Notes: generated by a model from the letters alone, not told the origin. Numbered from the stretch's first letter, positions 42,623-52,194 are shown. The stretch is DNA of 64,000 nucleotides from CALMEH01 sp031409875 (GCA_031409875.1 JANNYB010000063.1:1-64000), one strand, 5' to 3'. Numbers and translations: made by a program.

Positions 42623-43042
42623 TTATAACACAAGCGAAAAATAATGTGCTTCGATAATCATTCCTTTATTCAAATAAAATTTGTGTGCGCCATAGCGTTT
42701 GACGTGCGAAACAAGTTTAATTTGAGCGCAATTTTCGCGTTTTGCATATTCAATAATCCAATCGAAAAGTTCGCCGCCCAAACCTTTCGACCGTTCATTT
42801 TCAGTCGCCACAAGGTCTTCGATTTCCAAATATTTTCCGCCTCCGAGCCATTCACCGGCACGAATTCCGGCAACGGCTTTGACATCCTTTTCTTCGAGAT
42901 ACACAAGTCGAAAATTATAATTTTCCGATTGTTTTTTAACTTGCGCTAAAAACTTATCTTCGGTTATAAAATGCGGACGCAATTCTGCCATTACGGGAAA
43001 ACACTTTCTAATTTCGTCGTCTGTTTCAGCAATTTCTATCAT
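42623..43042 (-). CDS. GNAT-family N-acetyltransferase
   Basis: 139 residues. The acetyl-CoA pyrophosphate-binding motif A is clear (LVATENERSKGLGGELFDWI), as is the C-terminal YGAHKFYLNKGM. The substrate is unknown. ATG at 43042 overlaps the stop of the DinB gene (TAATG), so translation is coupled; the longer reading upstream is rejected. Six bases separate it from the PNPOx-like gene. Confidence 0.88.
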   Translation of the reverse strand: MIEIAETDDEIRKCFPVMAELRPHFITEDKFLAQVKKQSENYNFRLVYLEEKDVKAVAGIRAGEWLGGGKYLEIEDLVATENERSKGLGGELFDWIIEYAKRENCAQIKLVSHVKRYGAHKFYLNKGMIIEAHYFSLVL

Positions 43043-43563
43043 TAGTTTGCGAGCGGAAAATATCTTTCTTCGATGATTTTCAGGTGATGAATTTGATGAG
43101 CAATAATAGCGAATCCGTATGCCAATACGCACATTTGATTGTCGTAAATCGTCATAAATCTGTGCATCGCGGCATCGTCAAACGATTCAAATAAAAGCTC
43201 GGTAGAAGCTCGGACAATTTTTAATTCTGCGATAATTTCTTCCAAAGTCCTGTTTTTCGTGCTGACAGTTGCAGCAAAAATCTCTTCGTCAAAACTCGGA
43301 AGTTCGGTCGGGTCGTTGCGTCCGATGCACAGCGAGCGATACGCCAAAACTCGTTCTGAATCAATTAAATGCTGCAAAATATCTTTGACTGTCCATTTTC
43401 CTTCCGCGTAAACCGCATCGCCGATTTGCTTGAATTTTGCCAAATCGAGATTGTCGAGGTCGTTGATTGATTGCTTAAATGCGGCGGAAATTTCGATGTC
43501 TTCAACAAGTTCGATGTATTTATCGAAATAGCACGGCGGTTGATTGATGTCTGATTTTTTCAT
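43042..43563 (-). CDS. DinB-family protein
   Basis: 173 residues forming a four-helix bundle. The metal-binding His set is present: ILQHLIDSERVLAYR (first His), and IIAHQIHHLKIIEERYF at the end. DinB/YfiT proteins are metal-dependent thiol S-transferases in some lineages. It has GGAG upstream of ATG 43563, overlaps the upstream gene by four bases, and abuts the GNAT gene. Confidence 0.87.
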   Translation of the reverse strand: MKKSDINQPPCYFDKYIELVEDIEISAAFKQSINDLDNLDLAKFKQIGDAVYAEGKWTVKDILQHLIDSERVLAYRSLCIGRNDPTELPSFDEEIFAATVSTKNRTLEEIIAELKIVRASTELLFESFDDAAMHRFMTIYDNQMCVLAYGFAIIAHQIHHLKIIEERYFPLAN

Positions 43564-44066
43564 AAATTATTCTCCTGTTTCGTGAAATACATATACCAAT
43601 TCCATTCCCAAGTTTTGCCTTCATCCGTCGAAAAAGCCTGACTCCAAATTGGTTCGTTCGGATTGGTTTTATCCCAATTAAATTTAACGATAATTGGGTT
43701 TTCGTTAAACGTATCTCTCGCAAAAAACTCGCCGATTTTACCGTCAAACGAGCCGATTTGTCCAACGTCTAAAACAACAACATTACTGTCTGCCCAATAA
43801 ATACTCCAAAGTTTCGTGAGCGGATTAAAAAGCCTCAAAGTCATTCCTTCAAATGGTTTACCGTCAAATTCCGTCAGAAAATTATCAATATTGCCAAAGC
43901 CTTCGAGAATTTTTCGGCATTCGCTCGTTGCTTCAAATTCCGTCCATTCATCGCAATCGGCGAGCCGTTTATTTAGTTTTCGATTGTGAACTTTCCAGTT
44001 TCCGACAAAAAAATCGAAATCATTTTCAGACGAGTTTGGCGATGCAGTAATTTTCAAATCTTCCAT
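43560..44066 (-). CDS. Hypothetical protein with a DUF1579-like start
   Basis: 168 residues, beta-rich, beginning with the signature DFFVGNWKVHNRKL typical of lipocalin-like DUF1579 or nitrobindin-type barrels, and ending WEWNWYMYFTK. Probably a small-ligand-binding barrel, but the ligand is unknown. It overlaps the DinB start by four bases (ATGA type) and follows the flavodoxin-fold gene by 24 bases, placing it second in the five-gene operon. Confidence 0.72.
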   Translation of the reverse strand: MEDLKITASPNSSENDFDFFVGNWKVHNRKLNKRLADCDEWTEFEATSECRKILEGFGNIDNFLTEFDGKPFEGMTLRLFNPLTKLWSIYWADSNVVVLDVGQIGSFDGKIGEFFARDTFNENPIIVKFNWDKTNPNEPIWSQAFSTDEGKTWEWNWYMYFTKQENNL

Positions 44067-44090
44067 TTCTATTTTCCCTTTTTCGACTGT

Positions 44091-44585
44091 TTATGCGGCA
44101 TTTATCGTTTCAACAAATTTTTTCAGACTTTCGGTTTCGTCATTATTTGCGATTGTGTGAATATTTCCCAAATAACTCATTCCTAAATACTCGGCAGTTT
44201 TGCTAAAAGGTAGCCAAAAATCATCTCCTAAATTATCTCCAACCGAACAACTCAAAGCCGCCATACTTTTGTTTCGTAATTTTCTGCCCAAGTCTTTTTC
44301 AATATCAAGCAGATCGGTTATCCGGTCAAAAAAAACTTTCATAATTCCGCTCATTGCATACCAATAAACTGGAGTTGCAAATATTAAGACATCGTATTTT
44401 TTGATGATGCTTTGCATTAAACTTAAATAATCATCATCCAAATTTTTATGCTCATAATCGTAAAAACTGAAGTTGTAATTATTCAAATCAATGAAGTCCC
44501 ATTTAGAAATTCTCACTAATTCATCTACGACCTTTTTAGTGTCGCCGTCTTTTCTTGCACTTCCGAGAATAATAAGTTTGTTCAT
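44091..44585 (-). CDS. NADPH-dependent FMN reductase / flavodoxin-fold protein
   Basis: 164 residues. It has the flavodoxin-like phosphate loop LGSARKDGDTKKVVDEL near the N-terminus and the FATPVYWYAMSGIMKVFFDRI segment typical of NAD(P)H-dependent FMN reductases. ATG 44585 is preferred over a codon six residues upstream. It is the first gene of the operon and lies back-to-back with the MocR-type regulator (112-base gap), so it should be the immediate target of regulation. Confidence 0.88.
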   Translation of the reverse strand: MNKLIILGSARKDGDTKKVVDELVRISKWDFIDLNNYNFSFYDYEHKNLDDDYLSLMQSIIKKYDVLIFATPVYWYAMSGIMKVFFDRITDLLDIEKDLGRKLRNKSMAALSCSVGDNLGDDFWLPFSKTAEYLGMSYLGNIHTIANNDETESLKKFVETINAA

Positions 44586-44603
44586 AACGCTGCTTTTTTT
44601 CAA

Positions 44604-44697
44604 ATTTTCTATTTCTTACTTTCTGAATTATACTAAACCTCAATTGGAATTAAGTAAATATCCAATATTAGCATTTTACATATAACCAATTTACCAA
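44604..44697. promoter_or_regulatory. Divergent promoter region of the MocR-type regulator and its operon
   Basis: A/T-rich gap with three CCAAT-like words (CAATTGG 44642, CCAATATTA 44662, CCAATTTAC 44690) that could be direct-repeat binding sites, as MocR regulators bind repeated half-sites in such gaps. Assignment rests on position and repetition only. Confidence 0.35.
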
Positions 44698-46191
44698 ATG
44701 AAGACAAAATCGAACAAAAAAATTCCGTTTATAATGCTTGATGATAAAAATAAAGATTCGCCGCTTTATCGGCAGATTTACGAATCAATCCGAACAGCAA
44801 TTTTGAGCGGTGAATTTGCTTCAAAAGTCCGTCTGCCTTCGACTCGAGATTTGGCAAAACAACTCGGCGTTTCGCGCATCACGGTTGTAAATGCTTACGA
44901 ACAACTTTTTGCCGAAGGTTATCTCGAAGGTAAAACGGGTAGCGGAACTTTTGTTGCGGCGAAATTTCCTGACGATTTATTGCAGACGGAAAAATTAAAC
45001 CTGAAAAAGCGTGAAACTAAGCAAAATATGCCGCTAAATTTGTCGCCGTTTGGTGAAAAATTGGTTTCAAAAACGAATAAAAATCTTCGCGCACAAATGA
45101 ACGTAAAATTTCAGCCGTTTCAAAACGGTTTGACGGCAGTCGAACATTTTCCGTTTGAAATTTGGGCGCGAATTGCGGCGAAACTTCACAAAAATCCTTT
45201 GCGTTCGATGCTCGGTTACGGCGATCCGCAAGGTTTTTTACCGCTTCGAGAAGCCGTTGCAAATCACTTAAAATCGGCTCGCGGCGTGAACTGCACGGCA
45301 GAACAAATCATCATTACTTCGGGCGCACAACAGGCTTTAGATTTGACGGCACGGATATTTTTGTCCAAAAATGATGCGATTTTGATTGAAAATCCGTGTT
45401 ATCTCGAAGCGCGAAATTCGTTTGCGGCAACCGGCGCGAAAATCATTCCGGTTGACGTTGATAATGAAGGTTTTAATTTGGCGAAAATTCCTAAATCCGG
45501 CGAAAATGCGAAGCTCGTTTATGTTACGCCGTCGCATCAATATCCGCTTGGTTACACGATGAGTTTGCCGCGCCGTTTGGCGTTGCTCGATTGGGCGAAA
45601 GCGAAAAATGCGTGGATTATTGAAGACGATTACAACAGCGAATTTCGTTACGCCGGTCGTCCGCTTGCGTCTTTGCAAGGTTTGGATAAAGCCGGTCGCG
45701 TGATTTATGTCGGAACTTTCAGCAAGACGATTTTTCCGAGTTTGCGAATCGGTTGCGCGGTTGTTCCGCCCGAATTAGTTGATGTTTTCACGATGGCGCG
45801 TGCGCTTAACGACGTTCATTCATCATCAATCGAACAAGCGATTTTGGCGGAATTTATTGCGGAAGGACATTTTGCGCGGCACGTTCGGCGAATGCGAACA
45901 CTTTACGAACAGCGTCAGCAAATTTTAGTTTCCGAATGCGAAAAACAACTTTCGGGCTTGCTCGAAGTAAAAAAAGCAGATGCCGGAATGCACCTCGTCG
46001 GCTGGCTTCCCGAAGGCGTTGACGATCAAATAATTGCCGAAAAAGCCAACGAAAAAGGCTTGAAACTTGCGCCGATTTCTTCGTATTCCGCAACAAAAAT
46101 ATCACGCGGCGGCTTCGTTCTCGGCTACACGGCATTTGACGAAACGCAGATAAAGCGCGGCGTTGCGATAATTCGGGAATTGCTGCAATAA
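44698..46191 (+). CDS. MocR/PdxR-family transcriptional regulator
   Basis: 497 residues. N-terminal GntR-type winged helix (SPLYRQIYESIRTAILSGEF...LPSTRDLAKQLGVSRITVVNAYEQL) is joined to an aminotransferase class I-like domain. PLP contacts are present: IEDDYNSEFRY and YVGTFSKTIFPSLRIG (Schiff-base Lys). Family members regulate B6, GABA or other amine pathways using PLP as ligand. It is divergent from the operon at 41964-44585, which carries a PNPOx-family gene; regulation of that operon is inference from position. Confidence 0.94.
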   Translation: MKTKSNKKIPFIMLDDKNKDSPLYRQIYESIRTAILSGEFASKVRLPSTRDLAKQLGVSRITVVNAYEQLFAEGYLEGKTGSGTFVAAKFPDDLLQTEKLNLKKRETKQNMPLNLSPFGEKLVSKTNKNLRAQMNVKFQPFQNGLTAVEHFPFEIWARIAAKLHKNPLRSMLGYGDPQGFLPLREAVANHLKSARGVNCTAEQIIITSGAQQALDLTARIFLSKNDAILIENPCYLEARNSFAATGAKIIPVDVDNEGFNLAKIPKSGENAKLVYVTPSHQYPLGYTMSLPRRLALLDWAKAKNAWIIEDDYNSEFRYAGRPLASLQGLDKAGRVIYVGTFSKTIFPSLRIGCAVVPPELVDVFTMARALNDVHSSSIEQAILAEFIAEGHFARHVRRMRTLYEQRQQILVSECEKQLSGLLEVKKADAGMHLVGWLPEGVDDQIIAEKANEKGLKLAPISSYSATKISRGGFVLGYTAFDETQIKRGVAIIRELLQ

Positions 46192-46263
46192 AAAAACTTC
46201 CCTGCATACTAAGAATTTTCCCGCAAAACCCGCGCGAATTTTTACTGAAGTATTGACTTTATT

Positions 46264-47652
46264 CTACTTTTCCAATTCTTCGTGCAGCGAACGACGTTCG
46301 ATTAGTAATTGCATAAACTTATCGCGTTTCAGATAAAAAAGTTTGATGGCGCGAAACCAGCCGTTTAAATCTTCGATTTCTTCGAGCGAACGCATCGCCG
46401 CGTAACCGCTGAGAATTGCTACGGGAATTGAACAGAGCGCGACAATCCAACCGAAATAAAAATACAACAACACCGCAAAAATTATCCACGTCAAAGGCAT
46501 AAAAAGCATTGCGGCGAGAATTTTTACGGTTGAAACTACATCGTCTGCGCCGTGTTTTTTGTTGCGGTTGGCAATAAATTTGCCGAGTTGATAGGCAGGA
46601 AAATGTAAGATTATTCCGAAAATCGAAATCGGCGCAAAAATCAGCATTACCCAAACGCGCACGAGAAAATGCCGGAAAACATACCAAAAAGAATGTTCCA
46701 CGAACGAAAGATTTTCGGGTTCGATGTCGAGTTCGCGGAGTTTGCGTTCGTAGTTTGAAATGCGTTTTTCGAGTTTTTCGTCGCGCTTTTTCGGTGTGTA
46801 TCGCGCATCAATTTTTTCGTTGATGTAAGTTTTTATAAACGTGAATCTGTCCGCCAAAGAACGCTTGAAATTTATTCCTTCATAAACGCTCGAAAACAAT
46901 TCTTCGGCTTGCGTGGCGGTTTCGAGTTCGGTATTCGATTCGGCGTTTAGCGTAACTTCGCGCAAGGCGGAATCAATTTTCGCGGTCAATTCTTTCGCGG
47001 CTTTGTGCGGCGGTTCGTCGCCTTCGAGTTCAACGGGGAAAACTTGAAACGCTTCGCCGAAATAAAGCAGAGCTTCACTGCGAAACATCGTTTTGCTCGT
47101 ATAAAAAAGTCCGACCGGAACGATTTTCAGTCCAAGCGAAGCCGGATTTTTACCAACCGAAACCGCGCCGATGGCAATTCGCGCCGCGCCCGTTTTCAAC
47201 GGTTGAAGTTTCGTTTCATTATGCGAAATTCCTTCGGGAAAAATCGCAATCGCGCCGCCGCGTTTCAACAATTCACGCGCTAATGTGAAAGTTTCCTTAT
47301 TTTTTGAAACGTCCTCGCCCGCGTCCGATTGGCGATAAACCGGCAACGCTTCGACCGTCCGCACGAGCCAACCGATAACGGGCATTTTAAAAAGTGTTGA
47401 TTTTGCCAAAAAGGAAATTTTGCGCGGCAGGGCGACAAAAACGAGAGACGGATCAATCAATCCGTTCGGATGATTCATCACGAAAAGCACGGGTTCATCC
47501 GTCGGCGTATTAACAGAATTGACCGTTTCAATCCGCCGAAAAAACAATTTCAAAGCAATGCTGAAAATAAAAACGATAACGCGGCGCGGGAAACTTCCGC
47601 CACGCCCGAAAATCATATCGCCGAGCTTAAGAATTTTTACGTCGCTAGTCAT
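46264..47652 (-). CDS. PlsC-type lysophospholipid acyltransferase with C-terminal membrane segments
   Basis: 462 residues. The acyltransferase domain (~50-250) contains NHPNGLIDP (catalytic His-Asp block), FPEGISHNETKLQPLKTGAARIA and a PVG region, so it should acylate glycerol-3-phosphate or lysophosphatidate-type acceptors. The C-terminal half carries two or more hydrophobic segments (LVRVWVMLIFAPISIFGIIL; WIIFAVLLYFYFGWIVALCSI), unusual for the short PlsC but known in the larger glycerolipid acyltransferase group. The catalytic spacing has one more residue than the classical HX4D. Start ATG 47652. Confidence 0.88.
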   Translation of the reverse strand: MTSDVKILKLGDMIFGRGGSFPRRVIVFIFSIALKLFFRRIETVNSVNTPTDEPVLFVMNHPNGLIDPSLVFVALPRKISFLAKSTLFKMPVIGWLVRTVEALPVYRQSDAGEDVSKNKETFTLARELLKRGGAIAIFPEGISHNETKLQPLKTGAARIAIGAVSVGKNPASLGLKIVPVGLFYTSKTMFRSEALLYFGEAFQVFPVELEGDEPPHKAAKELTAKIDSALREVTLNAESNTELETATQAEELFSSVYEGINFKRSLADRFTFIKTYINEKIDARYTPKKRDEKLEKRISNYERKLRELDIEPENLSFVEHSFWYVFRHFLVRVWVMLIFAPISIFGIILHFPAYQLGKFIANRNKKHGADDVVSTVKILAAMLFMPLTWIIFAVLLYFYFGWIVALCSIPVAILSGYAAMRSLEEIEDLNGWFRAIKLFYLKRDKFMQLLIERRSLHEELEK

Positions 47653-47663
47653 TATGTAAAAAA

Positions 47664-47732
47664 GTAGGCAGTAGCAGTTGGCAGTTTACATCTAAATTAT
47701 TTACTGCCAACTGCTACTGCCTACTGCCTACT
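47664..47732. repeat. Intergenic hairpin of 'ggcagtagcagt' words
   Basis: AGTAGGCAGTAGCAGTTGGC mirrored by GCCAACTGCTACTGCCTACT. It fills the gap between the recR stop and the acyltransferase start. Confidence 0.85.
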
Positions 47733-47735
47733 AAA

Positions 47736-48350
47736 CTAAATTTCGTGCCGATTTGACATCGCTTTGTCCATTGTAACTTCGTCAACAAATTCCAAATCCG
47801 AGCCGACGGGCATTCCCATTGCGATTCGTGTAACTTTTACGCCTAAAGGTTTTAGCAATCTCGCAATATAATTTGCCGTCGCTTCGCCTTCGGTTGTCGG
47901 ATTGGTGGCGACAATAACTTCGGCAACTTCAACGCCTTCATTATTTTGCGGCAAAAGACGCGGAAGCAGATTCGGCAGCATCAATTCATCGGGACCAACG
48001 CCGCGAATCGGCGAAAGTGCGCCGTGCAAAATGTGATATAAGCCTTTATACGAGCGCGTTTTTTCGACGGCAACGAGATTGTAAGGTTCTTCGACAATGC
48101 AAATCATCGAACGGTCGCGCGTTGGCGACGTGCAATACATACACGGATTGATGTCCGTCAAATTATTGCAAACATCGCAAAAAACGATTTTTTCTTTAAC
48201 TTCGCGCAAAGATTCAATAAATTTTTCAACGTCTTCGGCAGGTCGGCGCAAAATAAAAAACGCCAATCTCTGCGCCGATTTATGCCCGACTCCGGGCAGA
48301 CGTTTGAATTCATCAATCAATTTAGCGACAGGTTCTGAATATTCGAGCAT
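47736..48350 (-). CDS. recR: Recombination mediator RecR
   Basis: 204 residues, typical. Order: helix-hairpin-helix (LPGVGHKSAQRLAFFIL), zinc finger (FCDVCNNLTDINPCMYCTSPTRD, four Cys), Toprim (ICIVEEPYNLVAVEK... ) and Walker-like C-terminus (TRIAMGMPVGSDLEFVDEVT). With RecO/RecF it loads RecA on gaps. The ybaB gene is upstream on the same strand, the classical dnaX-ybaB-recR order, but dnaX is not in this window. A hairpin separates the two. Confidence 0.97.
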   Translation of the reverse strand: MLEYSEPVAKLIDEFKRLPGVGHKSAQRLAFFILRRPAEDVEKFIESLREVKEKIVFCDVCNNLTDINPCMYCTSPTRDRSMICIVEEPYNLVAVEKTRSYKGLYHILHGALSPIRGVGPDELMLPNLLPRLLPQNNEGVEVAEVIVATNPTTEGEATANYIARLLKPLGVKVTRIAMGMPVGSDLEFVDEVTMDKAMSNRHEI

Positions 48351-48355
48351 TTGTT

Positions 48356-48435
48356 ATTCCAAATTCCAGATTCCAGATTCCAGATTCCAAATTTTCGGTC
48401 TGAAATCTGGAATCTGGAATCTGAAATTTGGAATT
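48356..48435. repeat. Intergenic hairpin of 'attccagattcc' words
   Basis: AATTCCAGATTCCAGATTCC mirrored by GGAATCTGGAATCTGAAATT. It lies exactly between ybaB and recR in one probable operon; a similar vocabulary, without a clear hairpin, is present at 8790-8826 and 9135-9172. Confidence 0.85.
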
Positions 48436-48739
48436 ACATAAGTCCGGGAGGAAGCATTCCGCCGAGTTGTCCTTTGAGTTTTTCTTCGACTTTGCGACGG
48501 GCTTCGTTGATTGCCGCGAGCGTCAAATCTTGAATCATTTCCGTGTCGCCGTCTTTGACGAGATCGGGCGAAATCGTAAGTTCCAAAACTTCAAAATCGC
48601 CACGCATTTTAACCGAAACTGCGCCGCCGCCCGCCGAAGCGTCAACGACCGTCGTTTTCATCTGTTTGCCCATTTCTTCCTGCATTTTCTGGGCTTGTTT
48701 CATCATCGAATTCATATCGAATCCACCGGGTAATTTCAT
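48434..48739 (-). CDS. YbaB/EbfC-family nucleoid-associated protein
   Basis: 101 residues, typical. It starts MKLPGGFDMNSMMKQAQKMQ and contains the coiled helix, beta-strands (VSVKMRGDFEVLELTISPDLV) and the C-terminal helix (ALAAINEARRKVEEKLKGQL pattern). The protein binds DNA as a tweezer-like dimer. It is upstream of recR in the conserved order. ATG 48739 is preceded by AAAGGAAT. Confidence 0.95.
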   Translation of the reverse strand: MKLPGGFDMNSMMKQAQKMQEEMGKQMKTTVVDASAGGGAVSVKMRGDFEVLELTISPDLVKDGDTEMIQDLTLAAINEARRKVEEKLKGQLGGMLPPGLM

Positions 48740-48826
48740 AAATATTTATTCCTTTTATAATAAAATTGCTAGGTTTAATCGTAACTGTCTGCAAGGTTAA
48801 ATGCAAACACAAAAACTTTCGTGCTT

Positions 48827-48930
48827 GAGAAATTTAACGAAACAAAATAATTGATAAATCGCCTCGTAAAGTCGAGCGCAATTATCAAATTTCAATTATC
48901 AAATTTCAATTATTTCGTTTCGTTTCTTAA
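48827..48930. repeat. Intergenic inverted repeat with internal direct repeats
   Basis: GAGAAATTTAACGAAACAAA mirrored, imperfectly, by AATTATTTCGTTTCGTTTCTT. The right half contains two direct copies of CAATTATCAAATTT. It lies in the divergent gap between ybaB and the Tricorn-type protease. Confidence 0.65.
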
Positions 48931-48996
48931 ACAATTTTACGGTAATCTGCGTAAGCATTATGCTTTCCGATTTTAATTTCAGTTTAAGGATTTCAA

Positions 48997-51900
48997 ATGT
49001 TTCAAAATACTTGTTTTGTCCGCGTTCTTTTCGTTTTGGTTTGTTCGAGTTTTAGCATTTTCGCACAACAAAAATCGTCTGCGTATTTAACCGAACCGAC
49101 GTTTTCGGCTGACCGTAAAGAAATTGCGTTCGTTTCGGGCGGCGATATTTGGACTGTTCCGTCTGCGGGCGGCACGGCATCCCTTTTAGTTTCGCATCCG
49201 GCAACCGAATCGCGCCCAAATTTTTCGCCCGACGGCAAGAGTTTGGCGTTTATTTCAAATCGCACCGGAAACGGCGATATTTATGTTTTAAGTTTGGAAA
49301 CAAACGATTTAACGCGCATCACGTTTGATGATTCCGCCGATAATCTCGATGCTTGGTCGCGTGATGGAAATTGGCTTTATTTTTCGTCATCTTCAAAAGA
49401 CATTGCCGGAATGAGCGACATTTTTCGCGTGTCAGCAAATGGCGGAACGCCGATGCAAGTTTCGTCAGATCGTTATACGAGCGAGTTTTTTGCTTCGCCC
49501 GCGCCCGATGGAAATTCGTTTGCGTTTTCGGCGCGAGGTTTTGGCAATACGCAATGGTGGCGCAACGGAAGAAGTCATATTGACGAAAGCGAAATTTGGC
49601 TGAAAAGCGGCGAAACTTACGAACAAATCACGACACGCGGCGCGAAACAACTCTGGACGATGTGGAGCGCGGACGGCGCGAAGATTTTTTATGTTTCAGA
49701 CCGCAACGGAACGCAAAATCTTTACACAAAACCTTTGCGCGGAAAGGAATCGCCGCTGACGAATTTTACAAACGGGCGCGTGCTTTGGGCGAATATTTCT
49801 TTGGACGGAAAACAAATTGTTTTTGAACGAAATTTTAAAATCTGGACATTAAATACCGATGGCGGCGCGGCGAAGGAATTGGCGATAAATTTGCGCGGTT
49901 TGCCCGCTTCGCCTTTGACGGAACGAGTTAATTTATCAACGCAAATCCGCGAACTCGCGCTTTCGCCCGACGGCAAAAAAGTTGCGGTTGTCGCTCGCGG
50001 CGAAGTTTTTGCGGCTTCATCAAAAGACGGCGGCGATGCGGTTCGCATCACGAATACTGCCGCGCCCGAATCTTTCGCTGTTTGGTCAACTGACAGCAAA
50101 AAACTCGTCTATTCGTCGGAACGCGAAGATAAATTACAGCTTTTTCAGTATGATTTTGCGACCGAAACCGAAACGCAATTAACCAAAAACGGCAACGATT
50201 ATTCGCCCGTTTTTTCGCCGGACGGAAAATTTATCGCTTTCATCCGCAATGCTCGGCTCTTGATGATTTACGACATAAATTCAAAACAAGAACGCGAACT
50301 TTGCAAATTTTACACCGATTTGCCGCCGCTCATCGGCAAAGACACAATCGCTTGGTCGCCCGATAACAAATGGCTTGCGTTTTTGACAACTTCGCCCGCA
50401 AATCGTTCTTACACGAATATTGCTATTGTTTCGGTGAATGGCGGCGAAGCAAAACCCGTGAGTTTTATCGCCAATTCAAACAGCGGAAGTTTAACTTGGA
50501 GTCCCGACGGATCGTTTATTTTATTCGACTCGAATCAGCGCACCGAAGACGGATCGCTCGTGCGGATTGATTTGAAACTTCGCACGCCGAGATTCCGTGA
50601 AGACCAATTCCGCGACCTCTTTAAACAGGAAAATCCGCAACAAAAACCGCAACCGAATCCGAGTCCGTCCGCTTCGCCTGTGGCAGAAGAAAAAAAGACG
50701 GAAGACGACAAAAAAGGTGAAATCATTTTTGAAAATATCCGCCGCCGTTTGAGCATTTTGCAGACGGGCTTGAGCGTTGCCGGACAAACAATCAGCCCTG
50801 ACGGAAAAACCATTTTGCTTCTTGCCACGGCTGAAGGTCAATTTAATCTTTACACGATGCCGCTCGATGAACTCGCCACCGATCAATCGGCAAAACAGAT
50901 AACTTCGACACCGAATTTCAAATCAGACGCGCAATTTTCGCCCGATTCAAAAGAAGTTTATTACATCGAAAACGGACGAGTGAACATCGTCAGTTTAGAC
51001 AAACGCGAAGTGCGTCCGTTGGCTTTGAATATCGAAATCACGACCGATTTTGCAAAGGAAAAAACCGAAATTTTCGAGCAAGGTTGGCGATATTTGCGCG
51101 ATCATTTTTATGATGAAAAGTTTCACGGTGTTGATTGGAATGTGGTGAAAACAACTTACGAACCTTTCATTTCTGGCACAAAAAATATGGACGAATTGCG
51201 CCGTTTGATGTCTTTGATGGTTGGCGAATTAAACGCTTCGCATCTCGGCGTTACGGGCGCGAGCGGTTTTACGGCAACACCAATCGGCAAACTCGGTTTG
51301 CGATTTGACCGCAACGAATTTGAAACGAATAGCCGTTTGAAAATTACTGAAATCATTACGCTTAGTCCGGCAGATGTTGCCGAAAACATCAACGTCGGCG
51401 ATTATCTGTTGAGCGTTGACGGCGTAAAAATTGACGGCAAAACAAATCTTGATTCGCTTCTTGAAAACAAAGTAAATCGCCGCGTCGAACTCGAAATTTC
51501 GGCTCTCGCGGACGGCGCAAACAAACGCGAAATCATCGTCAAACCGACAAGCACCGGCAGCGAAAAAAATCTGCTTTATCGCCAATGGGTTGAAGCAAAT
51601 CGCGCGTATGTCGAACGCATCAGCGGCGGAAAATTGGGTTACGTTCATTTGCAAGATATGGGTTCGGGAAGTTTGGCGCAATTTTATGTAGATTTGGACG
51701 TGCAGAATCAGAATAAAGAAGGCGTGGTTGTTGATATTCGCAATAATAACGGCGGTTTTATCAATCCGTATGTGATTGATGTTTTGTCGCGGCGCGGTTA
51801 TTTGAATATGAAGGAACGCGGACTTTGGACAGTTCCAGGACGTTCAAATCTCGGTCAACGCTCGCTCGAACGTCCGACGATTTTGGTAACAAATCAGCAT

Positions 51901-52194
51901 TCTTTGTCCGATGCCGAAGATTTGACGGAAGGTTATCGTTCATTAAAACTCGGCAAAGTCGTCGGCGAACCGACTAGCGGTTGGATTATTTTTACTTGGA
52001 ACGCCACAACCTTCGACGGCACGACCGTCCGATTGCCGCGCCAAATGATTACGGGCAACGACGGCAAAAATATGGAACTAAATCCGCGCCAAGTTGATGT
52101 TCCCGTTACGCGCCCAATCGGTGAAACTTTGATCGGAAAAGATTCGCAACTCGATACAGCCGTGCGCGAACTTTTGGGACAGATTGGGAGATAA
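48997..52194 (+). CDS. Tricorn-type S41 protease
   Basis: 1065 residues with signal segment (VLFVLVCSSFSIFAQQ), so periplasmic. WD40/TolB-like propeller repeats fill residues ~25-470 (e.g. FSPDGKSLAFISNR), with a second propeller part after a Pro/Ser linker (~540-560). Then comes a PDZ region (INVGDYLLSVDGVKI) and a C-terminal S41 catalytic domain (LGYVHLQDMGSGSLAQF; VDIRNNNGGFI; nucleophile region NQHSLSDAEDLTEGY; end NPRQVDVPV). Tricorn-like proteases trim peptides inside large complexes. ATG has AAGGAT upstream. A hairpin follows its stop. Confidence 0.94.
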   Translation: MFQNTCFVRVLFVLVCSSFSIFAQQKSSAYLTEPTFSADRKEIAFVSGGDIWTVPSAGGTASLLVSHPATESRPNFSPDGKSLAFISNRTGNGDIYVLSLETNDLTRITFDDSADNLDAWSRDGNWLYFSSSSKDIAGMSDIFRVSANGGTPMQVSSDRYTSEFFASPAPDGNSFAFSARGFGNTQWWRNGRSHIDESEIWLKSGETYEQITTRGAKQLWTMWSADGAKIFYVSDRNGTQNLYTKPLRGKESPLTNFTNGRVLWANISLDGKQIVFERNFKIWTLNTDGGAAKELAINLRGLPASPLTERVNLSTQIRELALSPDGKKVAVVARGEVFAASSKDGGDAVRITNTAAPESFAVWSTDSKKLVYSSEREDKLQLFQYDFATETETQLTKNGNDYSPVFSPDGKFIAFIRNARLLMIYDINSKQERELCKFYTDLPPLIGKDTIAWSPDNKWLAFLTTSPANRSYTNIAIVSVNGGEAKPVSFIANSNSGSLTWSPDGSFILFDSNQRTEDGSLVRIDLKLRTPRFREDQFRDLFKQENPQQKPQPNPSPSASPVAEEKKTEDDKKGEIIFENIRRRLSILQTGLSVAGQTISPDGKTILLLATAEGQFNLYTMPLDELATDQSAKQITSTPNFKSDAQFSPDSKEVYYIENGRVNIVSLDKREVRPLALNIEITTDFAKEKTEIFEQGWRYLRDHFYDEKFHGVDWNVVKTTYEPFISGTKNMDELRRLMSLMVGELNASHLGVTGASGFTATPIGKLGLRFDRNEFETNSRLKITEIITLSPADVAENINVGDYLLSVDGVKIDGKTNLDSLLENKVNRRVELEISALADGANKREIIVKPTSTGSEKNLLYRQWVEANRAYVERISGGKLGYVHLQDMGSGSLAQFYVDLDVQNQNKEGVVVDIRNNNGGFINPYVIDVLSRRGYLNMKERGLWTVPGRSNLGQRSLERPTILVTNQHSLSDAEDLTEGYRSLKLGKVVGEPTSGWIIFTWNATTFDGTTVRLPRQMITGNDGKNMELNPRQVDVPVTRPIGETLIGKDSQLDTAVRELLGQIGR

